Part shown: positions 50,068 through 60,652 of the stretch, piece by piece
Layout of the letters: each line of letters begins with the position of its first letter
How positions within the stretch are numbered: position 1 is the first letter of the stretch
Assembly: GCA_021307315.1 (NCBI GenBank)
Contig: JAJSPD010000017.1
Location: forward strand, 186,001-250,000
Direction of reading: 5' to 3'
From: Bisporella sp. PMI_857
Taxonomy: Eukaryota > Ascomycota > Leotiomycetes > Helotiales > Helotiaceae
DNA length: 64,000 nt
Position numbers and translations under genes: made by a program
The notes under the pieces: generated by a model
Told to the model about the DNA's origin: nothing
Seen by the model: only the letters and a program-made list of their open reading frames with translations
The model's database searches: none

Positions 50068-51974
50068 ATGGCTCCATCCAAAGTAGTTGTTATTGGAGCA
50101 GGTTGGTCTGGTTTGGCGGCAGCGAAGACGTACCTCCAGATCAATCCCGATGTCTCTCTCACTATACTGGACGAGGACTCCTCGGTTGGCGGTGTTTGGT
50201 CCGCGTCTAGGGTGTATCCTGGGCTCATTGCGGATTCTTGTGCTGCGGTCTTCGATTATTCAGACTTCCCTATGCATAGGAATTTGGGACTAAAGAAATG
50301 GGCGGATCTTTCTGGCGACAAGGTGCATGAATATCTGGAGCTCTATGTAGATAAATTTGACTTGCGCAAGCGGTGCCGGTTGAATACCAGGGTGGTCAAG
50401 GTAGAAAGGGAAGAGGACAACCTTTATGGCGTCTGGAAAATTGAAGTTGAGGTTAAGAAGGACTTTGAGGAATACACTGTTAATGAGATCTTGACGTGCG
50501 ATAAGTTGATTGTGGCAACCGGTGTCACATCGACACCCAATTTCCCAAAGGGGCTCGTTTACAAGAATTTCGCAGGACCAGTTATGCACTCGCGGGACGT
50601 GGGTGTGAAGCACAAAGCCCTGCTGGCAGATGAAATCAAAAGAGTCACAGTAGTGGGAGGGAGCAAGTCTGCTATTGATGTGGTATATCTCTGCGCCTTG
50701 GAAGGGAAAGAAGTCGATTGGGTCATCCGCGAAGATGGTAATGGTCCTATTTTACTCCTCGATCCGCGGGTGCATGGTATCCATGCTGCAGCCATCAAAG
50801 CCTTGCGCGTGACTACTATCGTTGGCCCAAATATTCTCATACAAAACGGCTTCTGGTATCGATTCTTTCACTCTCGTAAGTCAGTCATAGGGCCAAAAAT
50901 GCTCAAGTGGGCATTGGATTATGGCTCAAAGTCCGCCATCAAAGGCTTCTACGGGAGGAATGAGAATACAATGAATATTGCCCCCGATATGCAAGAGTAT
51001 GTCCTCGTCCTTTTGGGATCTTGTCACCTAAAAAGCCCCGAGATCATTCTAATAATGGCTTTAGGCTCTTCTGGTGTAATTCTGGCGTTTCTGTGGTCCA
51101 CGATATGAAATTCATGGACCTCGTTGCGGACGGAAAACATATACACATACATCGTGCCTCTCTGATCTCTCTCCAACCGACCACCGTCACACTGTCTAAC
51201 GACACCGTTCTTCCCTGTGACGCCGTTGTCTTCGCGACTGGCTGGGCGACCAACCAACCTAGCATCTTTTCCTCTACCCTCCTTCCACGCCTTGGTCTTC
51301 CTTTCTCAGTCACAGACCAAGATCATGCTTCCGTCACCCACTGGTCAGCGCTCGAGGCCTCTGCTGCGGAGCGAATTCATGATCTCTTCCCAATCTTGGA
51401 CCCACCGGAACATGTCAAAGAGTATGATGAGCAGAGGAAGAAAGAACCCAGCGTCACGCCCTTCCGCCTCTTTCGTAGAATTGTTCCGCCAGAAATGGCG
51501 TCCACAGGCAAGCGTGACTTAGTCGTTCTCGGAACGCTTCTTAATACAGCAATTCCTACCTATTCTGAGATATCCTCCCTCTGGTCCGTAGCCTACCTCG
51601 AGGGCCTACCCTTCGCCAAAGAAACGTCCGCCTCTCTCCAGAATCTAGAGAAGATGCAAGAAGACGTGGCACTTATGAACAGTTGGGGTTTTGCAAAGAC
51701 TAGATGCAGAGATTTCCCGTATTTAGATGGTAGTCAGGAGATCCAGGAGTTCATGGATTTGTTGGTAAGTGATCTCGGGTTGGAGGTAATGCGAAAGAAG
51801 AGAGCTGCGAGGAAAGGGTTTCAAATTTTAGGCCTGAGGGGTTGGGTGAAGGAGTGGTTCACACCCTATGTGGGAAAGGATTATAGGGGTTTGGTGGACG
51901 AGTATATTGAAAAGTGGAACCTGAGGGGGGGAACTGCATCTGCGAATGGAATTAAAGAAGCGAGCAAGAAATAA
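50068..51974 (+). CDS. Flavin-containing monooxygenase (FMO/BVMO-like)
   Basis: Two exons, 50068-50996 and 51065-51974, give 612 residues. The FAD site GAGWSG lies at residues 10-15, and the second dinucleotide site VVGGSKSAIDVV (for NADPH) follows later. The FMO identifying motif reads FAGPVMHSRDVG between them. After the splice join (MQE-LFWCNSG) the sequence continues with a distal FATGW motif typical of the class. Such enzymes add one oxygen to soft nucleophiles or to ketones, often in detoxification or secondary metabolism. No cluster genes such as a PKS or NRPS lie near, so a stand-alone role is likelier. The C-terminal 150 residues are basic and hydrophobic, without a clear membrane anchor. 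The substrate is unknown. Confidence 0.9.
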
Positions 51975-52437
51975 ACATGGATTTAGCAAGGCGGTTGTTA
52001 CGGAATAGAGGTAGATGTTGATATTAAAGGGTCAGCGCTCTGGTAATGTGGAAGATTCCTTCATTGCTTGCTCTGTAACGTTGCCTTGTGGGTCTTATAT
52101 CGAGGTACTGAGACATGCTCACCAGGCCAACGATGTTAAGTTTAATATGGAAGTTAAGGCCACTGAGGGCAAAGCAGCTTAGCCACTGTCGATAAGCATC
52201 AGAGCCTTCCGAGCAACATAATGATAGGCAGAGATAGCCAGATAGTGGAATTACGACTAAGGCTGAATACAATCCATATGGTCAACCCATTCTACCCTGC
52301 CAGAATATGATAAGTGGAATAACGCTTGATACGCTATTACAAGCTTCCGTGATTCGCCCTTTGGGTTCCTTCCATACTGCTTAAAAGCGTCCTTCACAGT
52401 ACCCTCAACCTTCCATTCCTTTCTACGCCTGCGTTGA
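51975..52437. other. Convergent intergenic region
   Basis: Gap between the FMO gene (+) and the orphan gene (-). Shadow frames only. Confidence 0.55.
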
Positions 52438-52935
52438 TTAGACATCTTCCACACCTTCAACGACATACAACTCCCGATACCACCCCAAATGCCTGAAAAA
52501 CACTGCCTTATCCGGTAACCACACCTCGATCTCCTGACTCTCATTCTCCGCGTGTCCCTTCCTCCTCTCTTTCTCAATCTTGCCAATGCCGGGCAGAAGC
52601 ACAGGCCTCATCTTTGCCGTTCCTCCTTCCGTCGAAAGCTCCGCATCCGCCAACCAGGCAGCGATTTTGATATCCGCCATCGTCTTGAAGGATGATAAGA
52701 CTGAGTTGTGGTAGAGCCTTGCAGAGATCAGCTTGACGCGCCGTGCGAATAGCGGGATCGGCATTGTTGTTATTTTGCTGTTTGGGTATATTTGTTGGAG
52801 GAAAGAGAGTGGCGGGGTGGCCATGGGGATGGAGAGGAAAGAAATGCTGAGGCTGGAAGGATTGAGCACGAGGATGTCTGTTTTTGCTGAATTTTCATAA
52901 TTTGTAGGCTGTGAGTTAGTGCGTTTGAAGAACAT
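52438..52935 (-). CDS. Small orphan protein of 165 residues
   Basis: A single open frame from ATG 52935 to TAA, with codon use like that of the neighbouring genes (many C- or G-ending codons). I do not recognise the family. The C-terminal half is mixed charged and aromatic (EIEVWLPDKAVFFRHLGWYREL) and looks like a small folded domain. The N-terminal half has hydrophobic stretches (SSLSISFLSI, LSFLQQIYP), so a mitochondrial or membrane peptide is possible but not clear. A branch-site-like CACTAAC followed by CACAG lies at the start of the frame, so the true first exon might lie upstream and this ATG be intronic. It could also be a lineage-specific gene. Confidence 0.55.
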   Translation of the reverse strand: MFFKRTNSQPTNYENSAKTDILVLNPSSLSISFLSIPMATPPLSFLQQIYPNSKITTMPIPLFARRVKLISARLYHNSVLSSFKTMADIKIAAWLADAELSTEGGTAKMRPVLLPGIGKIEKERRKGHAENESQEIEVWLPDKAVFFRHLGWYRELYVVEGVEDV

Positions 52936-55135
52936 CTTGCACTGGCCTTATGTTGCGTCTTCGTAGATGTTGGTGAATTGTGGCTGCTGCTTTGCTCGTG
53001 TAGTAGACCGTTCAGGATACGGATGGCTTACACAGGGCAGGAAATGTTTGAGTGGTGATTGAGACGCGAGATAATTAGAGATGCTGTGAGTGTAGTGAGG
53101 AAGGCATTTATAAACCTAGAGTCGCGGTTGGGAGATTTACTGTTCATCAGAAGGTATTCACTCGCGAGAATCGGTCACCAACTCTGAATAATTCACATGC
53201 TTGTCTAGTTTGACATTAGTAACAATACTTCAGAGGATTTTCTTCAAATTTTCTAGTTCTCACTTTTCATTCACTATTCTGGAATTTCTGACCTCCTACC
53301 AGAAGGCTGCCGTTAACCAGGTTATAACAAAACATTCATGAGCATCAAACTCTTAGCTATACTTGTTAGTGTGTTTTCTCTGGCTATTAATTTGATGTAG
53401 AAGTAAAAACTTCAATGCCCTGTCATTTCCGTACCTGGAGAATGAATGCCTAAACGAATTCAGAGCATGACTTCAATGACAATTCTATTCATTACTTCAA
53501 AAGCCCCTGAGGTTACCGAGACCACGTGACCTTAAACATCCTGAAGATTGTTTGGCCACTCCTTACTCACCAATGAACCCAAAGATCAGTAATAGGAAAG
53601 GCGGGAGCATAAGAACGCAGTGGTAATTATGTCTCATCTGATCGATTGGGACAAGGATTTTCTTTGCTCCCTTTACAGCTTTGATAATTTCTCTGATTGC
53701 CTCCGCGTTTGTATAGTTATACCTCGATGCACCCCAGACTCCCGCAAATCTTAACCATTATTTCATGTGCCGTTGAAGTCTGCCTATAGAATTCCCAGAA
53801 GTGCCTCTAAGGCTAAGCTTTTTTCAAGTCAAATACTGTACTTCTGGTTTGTGTTCAATGCTGACGCACTTGTTGCATTGATACGTCACTACACAGCATC
53901 CACCTGGAAACCAGAGCCCTTATTTGTAAAAGCTGAAGCCGGTAACATATGGACCAGTTTTATATTCATTGAGTGTGCTACCTTTGCAATACTTTTCTCT
54001 ATATTTCCTCTCTCAATACCAGATCTTTCGCTAATACATGGCTGTTCGTAGTCATACATGGTGGTTGCCGTGTAATTAAACCTTTGTTTTGGACCAAGCA
54101 ATTGACAGTGATATGAAAATGAAGGACTTCAAATGAGCTCTAACTTTGGGCATCTAGGAATCACATCACATTTTACAAGCCTGTATTGTAACAGGTATCT
54201 CTTTTTTCCCCCTTTTTTCCTTTGATTTTTTTTAATCCCTCACCCATCTAAAAATCTGCATAGTGTTTTTAGTTCAGCCTTTGTCAGTAATCATTCTGAT
54301 ATCGATGCCTGACCTGCTTTTAGCTTTCAACATAAGCTGACATCTACACACCTAAACTTCAATACGAGTAAGCAATATATATTTACTTCCATCTATACAC
54401 CAAAACAGTCTTTGCACGCACGCACACGCCAAGTCACCCGAGCAAGAAATGCCAATATAATAAGAGCTCTCGTGATGTCACGCCGCACAGGCGATGGCTA
54501 CACGTTCATCCATTATCTCATCAAAAAGCGTAAGTCCGGTGTGCAAGCCTAGTTCAACCTCCGTTGCCATCGCACATCAATGTCATTTCATATTAGTGAT
54601 CACATCCAGAACCCATAAGTTCTCGTATCCTTCAACATTTTCCGTAAAAGGAAGACGGCTCGTACGGCTCCTCATTTGACATGTAAGTGTCTCCCCCCAC
54701 CTTTGAGATCTGCCGGCGATCACCTCCATAATTCAAGCATGCCAAGCCAGGTTTCCACTACCCCACAGTTCCAGGAGCTACTTCTTATTCTGGACTGTTT
54801 CCTACATGCCTCCTACCAGACTTCTAGTAGATAAGTTGACTTTTTGTTAAAAGACGATTTGAATAGAGAATGTCAGAATTTAATAAAATTTGCAGCATAC
54901 GAGCTGACGGGACAGTGATACAGGCTACATGAGGGTTGAGGTTGCAATGATGCATCATCGTGAGAATACGAGGTCAGCGTCATTGACGTAGTACACCGCA
55001 CCGTTTCCCGCATCTATCGGCTCTTGTAGATCGCCGAGTACATATAAGAGGTGATGCGCTCCTCTAGCATTTAAGATCATCATCTGCAATCTTCAGGTCA
55101 TACCAACATCAACTACATCTCTTCCAATCTTCACG
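52936..55135. other. Gene-poor stretch of 2.2 kb with promoter of the secreted protein
   Basis: No gene recognised. A frame at 53,767-54,051 contains hydrophobic segments but no family pattern. A perfect CCACGTGACC box lies at about 53,523. The last 100 bp are the core promoter of the following gene. Confidence 0.5.
55042..55048 (+). promoter_or_regulatory. TATA-like box of the secreted protein gene
   Basis: ATATAAG about 90 bp upstream of ATG 55136, followed by an A/C/T-rich leader (CATCAACTACATCTCTTCC) just before the start codon. Confidence 0.5.
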
Positions 55136-55840
55136 ATGCGATCATTCATCAGCGCCGTTCTTGTTGCGGCTTCAGCTATCCCAGCTCTAGCTCAGAGCAA
55201 CATCACACAAACACAAGTCGTTGATCAATCCGCCGACTTCAACCTCGTCGTCATCTCAGACAACGCAACTATAAACGGCAGCCTTCTGGGAGCATGCCAC
55301 AACGGCGCCGCACATGAAGGGCTCTGCCTGGTCGATAGTTCCTACGACCACGCCGCCAACTACGTCTCATTCCAATTCAACACAACCCGCAACATCTGTA
55401 CCGAGACGAATGAAACCGGTACTTTCCCTATTTCTTGTAACGATCCGCCCATTAACGCCACTATCGGGCAAACTGGGCTCTTGACCTGGTGGCTTCAGTT
55501 TGGCGGTGATTCGGAGCCCGCGAGAGTCTCTCAGGTCTTCAGTCTGAGCTCCTATCCCAGTACCAATGTCCAGCAAGCCCAGATTGATTTTGGCGTGTAT
55601 GGCGTGGGCACATATGTTGCTTTTGACGAGAATAGTCTCTTGAATATTCAGAGCTATGTGGATGACACGCTGGAGCCCGCCTACCCGGTGCCGGGATATC
55701 AGATTGTGCTTTATAGGTGGTTCATCTGCAAGACGTACTATACTGGATACAGGTATACTGCTTTGACGTGGGTCGCGGGACCAAATCCTCCTCAGAACCC
55801 GACTTGTCAGAGTGTAAATATTAAGAGGGTTTTCGTCTGA
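55136..55840 (+). CDS. Secreted cysteine-containing protein, DUF7907-like
   Basis: An intronless frame of 234 residues. The N-terminus is a clear signal peptide (hydrophobic ISAVLVAASAIPALA, cleavage after about residue 19-20). The mature part has six cysteines and several N-glycosylation sequons (SNIT, NATI, NGSL, NTTR). It opens with a FNLVVISDNATINGSLLGACHNGAAHEGLCLV run, here abbreviated to the pattern FNLV...N.T.NGSLL.ACH.GA..E.LC. I recall this pattern from a family of ascomycete secreted proteins now called DUF7907; that identification is tentative. It is a candidate surface or effector-type protein, with nothing to show toxicity. Codon use is strongly C-biased, suggesting good expression. 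Confidence 0.8.
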   Translation: MRSFISAVLVAASAIPALAQSNITQTQVVDQSADFNLVVISDNATINGSLLGACHNGAAHEGLCLVDSSYDHAANYVSFQFNTTRNICTETNETGTFPISCNDPPINATIGQTGLLTWWLQFGGDSEPARVSQVFSLSSYPSTNVQQAQIDFGVYGVGTYVAFDENSLLNIQSYVDDTLEPAYPVPGYQIVLYRWFICKTYYTGYRYTALTWVAGPNPPQNPTCQSVNIKRVFV

Positions 55841-55950
55841 GTTTGAGGGCTTTTTTGCTCCTGTAATGGAGCAAAGAAGAGCCGAGGTGGTGAGATATTG
55901 GTTTCATAGCGCGATTTAGTCGAACAGTAATACTAGCTAATAGTTTAATC

Positions 55951-57648
55951 TTAATTCGATATGAAATTATCATAATTTTGTGTAGACGTGATTTCGGTAT
56001 CTTGCGACTTGCTACTGGAGACCATTTTGGCATAGATATGGGTGTTGACTTCTTGTAAGAAGTCACGATGGTCAAGGCTGCGCATCCTGTCGGGCCATGA
56101 GAGATTTTCGAAGATGGCCTTGATCTCTACCCATGTGTGTATATTGTGTTCTACCATCACACACGCCATTGCTTCTGCAAACCGATTCTTTTCATCTGAA
56201 ACAAGTCCACCGATGAACATAGTCCAGAGAACGATCTCTATAAGCGAGTCTTTGATCGGTACCCGGAGTGAAGAGTCGGAATCCATGAGATCCTTGACGA
56301 GTTCTCTGATCAGCGGTTGAGCTTTAAACGTCGAAAGTGATACGTGGCGGACAATGTGTTGATAATAGACCCTTGCGGCCACGCATGCTGCTTTCAGAAT
56401 GAGTGATTCAAGAGTATTGCCGTTTGTCAATAAATCTTGAAGCGCAACTAATCGCCGTTCGACATCTGATCGAAGGTTTCGAAATCCCATTGTATGAGAA
56501 GCGTTGGACCCAAGCCGGGCTGAAAGCCTCTCGATAGTGTTGGATAATCCAGTCATATCCTTGAGTATGAGACGTAGTTCCTCCTCCAAGTCGGAGTTCG
56601 GATCAATGACGATACTGGTGGTGGGAATCTCAAAGAATGGCTTCGTTCTCCATATGGTAGACGAAATATCGTCCATGCTATTCAAGTCAGCAGCAGCGTG
56701 AAAGGTGGTGAAACGAAACACTCACACAGTACAAAGCATCTTCAAAACTCCATCCATACCCAACTTATCCAAACCTCCTCTGCTTTCAACCATGCTGTGC
56801 AAAGCTTTCATATGAAGTTTTGGCTCACTCTCGTCATCTAACGTACCCTATTGGAGGCGGCAGTTAGCTTACCAATCAGTCTTATACAAGTCAAAACCAC
56901 TTACTGGTACACCAGACCCTGCGAGCATAATGACGGCAGCAATGCTCGCATCGCTAGTTGCATCTGCCGATCGAAGCGTCTCATTGACGGCACGCATACA
57001 TTGACCTTTATGATAAAGCGTAAGCCTGGACCAGGGTTGATGGCGAGCACGATCCCAATGAGCACAAGAATACAACAGCACCGCCTCAAGCATGACGCGC
57101 TGCTGAAGCGCACCTTGAACCCACTTAGTAATAGTAGAGTTTGGCTCTGTCCAATCCTCGAGAGGTGTCACGGTCGGTGCTAAATTGACTGCCCCTAGAC
57201 ACCGCAGATTTAGTCATCTTGATGAAGAAATATGTGGCTCAATTGAAAGGCTCAACTAACAGTGCTTGAAGAGAGTTCGTTCAAAGGGATGACTGGCACG
57301 CTTGAGTGATTGGAGAGGATTATAATCATCAACATGCAACTCTATGTATGGTGACACTTTGTTGCTGGAAATTAGAGAGGCTTGGAAGTCAGCCTTTGAC
57401 TCTGCGTCAGAGTCCTCATTGGTTGGTCGATAAGGTATTAGAGGACTCGCCGTCGAAGAAGGCGACTCCCCACGTATTCTATGCACAAGGTGGTCTCTTT
57501 TCTGGAACTGTTCCACACGTTCTGCGCGTTGCCGTTGACGGAATCTCTTCATGGCAGTTGACCTAACTAACTTCCGGGCCGCTTTATCCGTCTCCAACGG
57601 GCTCTTCTCAAAATGCACGAAGGTCAACTTACCAGCCGACTCAGACAT
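55951..57648 (-). CDS. Fungal transcription factor with DUF3468-type domain, no zinc cluster
   Basis: Four exons: 57648-57261, 57194-56905, 56847-56726 and 56677-55951, giving 508 residues. The start pattern LTFVHFEKSPLETDKAARKLVRS...MKRFRQRQRAERVEQF is common in fungal proteins of the fungal-specific transcription factor 2 (DUF3468) type. Later patterns fit that domain: AVNLAPTVTPLEDW, HMKALHSMVESRGGLDKLGMDGVL and the helical C-terminal half. No Cys6 zinc cluster exists in the frame; only a basic RFRQRQR patch might bind nucleic acid. It may be a cofactor or have lost its DNA-binding part. It faces the secreted-protein gene with only 110 bp between the two stop codons. The nuclear role is inferred from the family. 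Confidence 0.82.
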
Positions 57649-58949
57649 ATTGCCGAACCTAAGGACTGCGTGGGGTTGCAAGGTAGAGACTGCCAAGTAA
57701 AAAGAAACATCATCGGCGCAATACACGAGGTTGAGATACCCTCAGGACCTCATCGTGGAATGACGTTTCCAAAGAAACGGATGAACCAACAGTGAGCTCG
57801 CTTATATGAGGAATTTCGCTAACTAAATTAATTAACCACTTTCAGAAATTGCTCTTCTTGGCTCACTGTAAATGCTGGGGTTGTGTCCTAATCCTTGGGT
57901 CGATCATCTGGAATTGTTCACGTGATATGGCGTTGCTAGGAACACGGCAGGCAAGTACCGGTGAACCCTAGTGCACAAGCCCATTGTCTTAATGGATTAG
58001 AGACTCGTCATTCCGAAAGAGAATATTAAGAAGTCTCAGATATTTCGAATTCTTCTACATCATCACTCTTTACAAAATGTGATTTGTAGGAAGGAGAATC
58101 AGATCGTTGGTTAATTTAGTAAGATTTTTCATACGTTGAGGGTGGGCTTATGCCCGAGACCTTACGCAATGCATGTATTAGACATGGGATTGATTGAGTT
58201 CTTGAAATTTCATTAATCAAGCTTTAAGGCAATGTTTTGAAGCATTCGAGCAGGTAGGTGAACTCGCAACGGATGACAACATAGATTTTCACTTAACACC
58301 AGCACAACCTGAATCATCAGCACCTCTCTAGGTTTGAACCTTCACTAGACCGCGAAGCCGTTTAAAGAGCCATAGAAGAACGTGATACAACCTATAGTTG
58401 GGTTTTAGCCCCTTTTTAGAGTCCTGAAAGGTATAAAGCCATACGCGCGTCGAAGGAAACTGCTTTCGCAAAGTTTATTTATCTCGACAAGTTGATTGAC
58501 TTTAACAATCACGGTACTTTCTAGACTGTGGACGCAAAGTCAAATCAACACGAAAAAAAGCAACGCATGCATCTATTTATACAGACCGAACACAAGACTA
58601 CAATCCACGAATAGGCTCGGTTTTACAAATATCTCAAGGTCAAAGAAGACCAGGGCTTTGATGTGACTAGACCTCAGTATCACAGGAATATCGAGAAGCG
58701 TAGCTCATTGACACATCTCAGCGCGCAAACAACCTAAATAAAACACAATATGACTTTATTCACCCACCAAGTACAACGAGAAGATAGTCAGATATGAAAT
58801 AAGGAAAGAACTTAGCAGTACGTAACTATGAATCTACATGAATTAGTATCGAACCACCACATACAAATATCTCCACCCCTACCTTAACACTTCCGTACTA
58901 AAAAAAGGAAACGTCCACAACTCTCCTCTCTTTCCTCCTCTCTTTAAAC
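57649..58949. other. Divergent region between DUF3468 factor and proline-rich orphan
   Basis: 1.3 kb, mostly AT-rich. No coding sequence or repeat recognised. It should contain both promoters. Confidence 0.5.
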
Positions 58950-59651
58950 ATGCCACCAAATCCAAGTAACAAGGGTCCCAATCTCTCCCCCGACGATCCA
59001 AGTGACCGAAACACAACACCATCCTCTCTATACCCCCCCTTCCCAGCCCCAAACCCACCACCAGAGCCATCCAACACCGACACAACCGCATCATATCCAG
59101 CTTATAAAACAGCATCTTCTACCGCAAAAGGGGCCAACACCGAGAATCAGAATCCTGCAACCAAAACCGCCGTTCCAGGACCTGTCTCCCCAATGTTATA
59201 TCCGCCACCCCTTCCCTTCAGCGCCGAGAATACGCCCCAAACGCGCTCCCTTCCCGCATCTCCTAACCCGAGAACCGAGGATGTCGAAATCCTTCGGTAT
59301 ATATTAGAGAAGCTGGAGGTGCTCCTGCATGAACACGAAACCGCGCTTGCCCTGACCGCGGAGAAAACATGGAAATTAAGGAGGGAAATGGAGGGTCCGG
59401 AGGATCTGCTATTGGGCCTGCGGCCGACTTTCTTGGATCCTGAATATTTAGCTAGACGAGAGTTGGTGCTTGAGACGGCGGAGGATGTATTGAGGGGTCT
59501 TCAGCGGGGAATGGGTGACGTAGGGCCGGAGGGCGGACTGGGAGAGGTTGAAGATTTGACGGACGGGACTGATGATGCGGAGGTGGGGGTTCTTGCGGAG
59601 TTTTTTGGATTTTCATGGGAGGGATTTGAAGGCGATGAGGAGGTCGACTAG
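58950..59651 (+). CDS. Proline-rich orphan protein with coiled-coil-like C-terminal half
   Basis: An intronless frame of 233 residues from ATG to TAG. I do not recognise the family. Residues 1-100 are disordered, rich in Pro, Ser, Thr and Asn. Residues about 108-145 form a likely helix (EDVEILRYILEKLEVLLHEH), and the rest is acidic, ending in EGDEEVD. Codon use is C-rich in the first half and G-rich in the second, and no better frame exists on the opposite strand. It could be a small adaptor or a regulator partner. An alternative is a missed upstream exon, but the Kozak context (AAACATGCC) is good. Existence of the protein needs transcript support. Confidence 0.6.
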   Translation: MPPNPSNKGPNLSPDDPSDRNTTPSSLYPPFPAPNPPPEPSNTDTTASYPAYKTASSTAKGANTENQNPATKTAVPGPVSPMLYPPPLPFSAENTPQTRSLPASPNPRTEDVEILRYILEKLEVLLHEHETALALTAEKTWKLRREMEGPEDLLLGLRPTFLDPEYLARRELVLETAEDVLRGLQRGMGDVGPEGGLGEVEDLTDGTDDAEVGVLAEFFGFSWEGFEGDEEVD

Positions 59652-60652
59652 ACGGAGAGCGGGAGAGGCTAAGCGGATTGCCTGGTGGGTAAAGAGTTTG
59701 AAGGACTGGGTAGGCAATTTCGCATACAAACTCTTGGATCGTTCTAAGGAGGTGGTGATAATCTGTGATTCTTATATGGCCTTGAAGTGTGTGTAATTGT
59801 CGATGTGTTCTCTTTTGGGAGGAATAGAAGGCTGTATTGGAAGCGATACCCTGTGTGGTATGAACTGTAGCCTGCTATCCTGGCTTGTAGCCGATCATTG
59901 ACGTCTCTCCCTCTAGATCTTCGGGTTACGATGTAAAGCGTCGGCGAGCAGAAATTGTGAGCTTTAGCTAAACAGTGCACGGCGTATATGTCCCGGACGA
60001 GATTAAGAAGCTGTCTTTGGGCTGGTGCAAGACACCATGTCCCTATCCTTCCGTGATCCGAAGGAGAAAGGGAGATCCAACAGCGCGCGAAATCAGGCGT
60101 AATCGATTTCAATGTAATGAAATCCTCTCCATGGTGGGGGGACCAAAGAACATCTCTAAAGGTGCTTCAATGCTCAATTGCGAGATGCTTTTGTGGAGCT
60201 TGCTTTTTGGCTGATCGATATCTTTCGATATATACTCGGCAAGCATATAGCTAAGCAATGTATGGATATTACTAACTAGGAAACAGGCGGCTGAAGCTTG
60301 GCTCGGGTGATGATTAATACCCGCTTGCTGAGCCGACATCTCGGGACAGAAACTTGGTATTTGTGTGGAATATGGCAGGGCTTTTGAGGAAGGTCTGAGA
60401 GGACCAAAAACGCAGTCATGAGAAAAGTATTCATTTATCAACTTGTATAACGCTCAAGCCCAAGGATATCCATCAGTACAAGTTTAAGCCTGACATAATA
60501 TCATAACTGAACCGCCTGCTTCATTACGCCATTACACCATCAATGCATTAGAATGAAAGAAAATAGAATCGTACAAAAAGGGCTTCCTGCCGCCTATAGA
60601 AAGGAATAAAACCACAGAACTTTACGTAGACATGGCATCTCTGGAGGTAGAA
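59652..60652. other. Convergent intergenic region (orphan / RlmA)
   Basis: 1 kb with the two 3' UTRs; only shadow frames are present. Confidence 0.55.

Noticed and set aside
53767..54051. 94-codon frame with hydrophobic segments
   Set aside because: No family pattern, poor codon use, AT-rich surroundings and no promoter or splice partner recognised.
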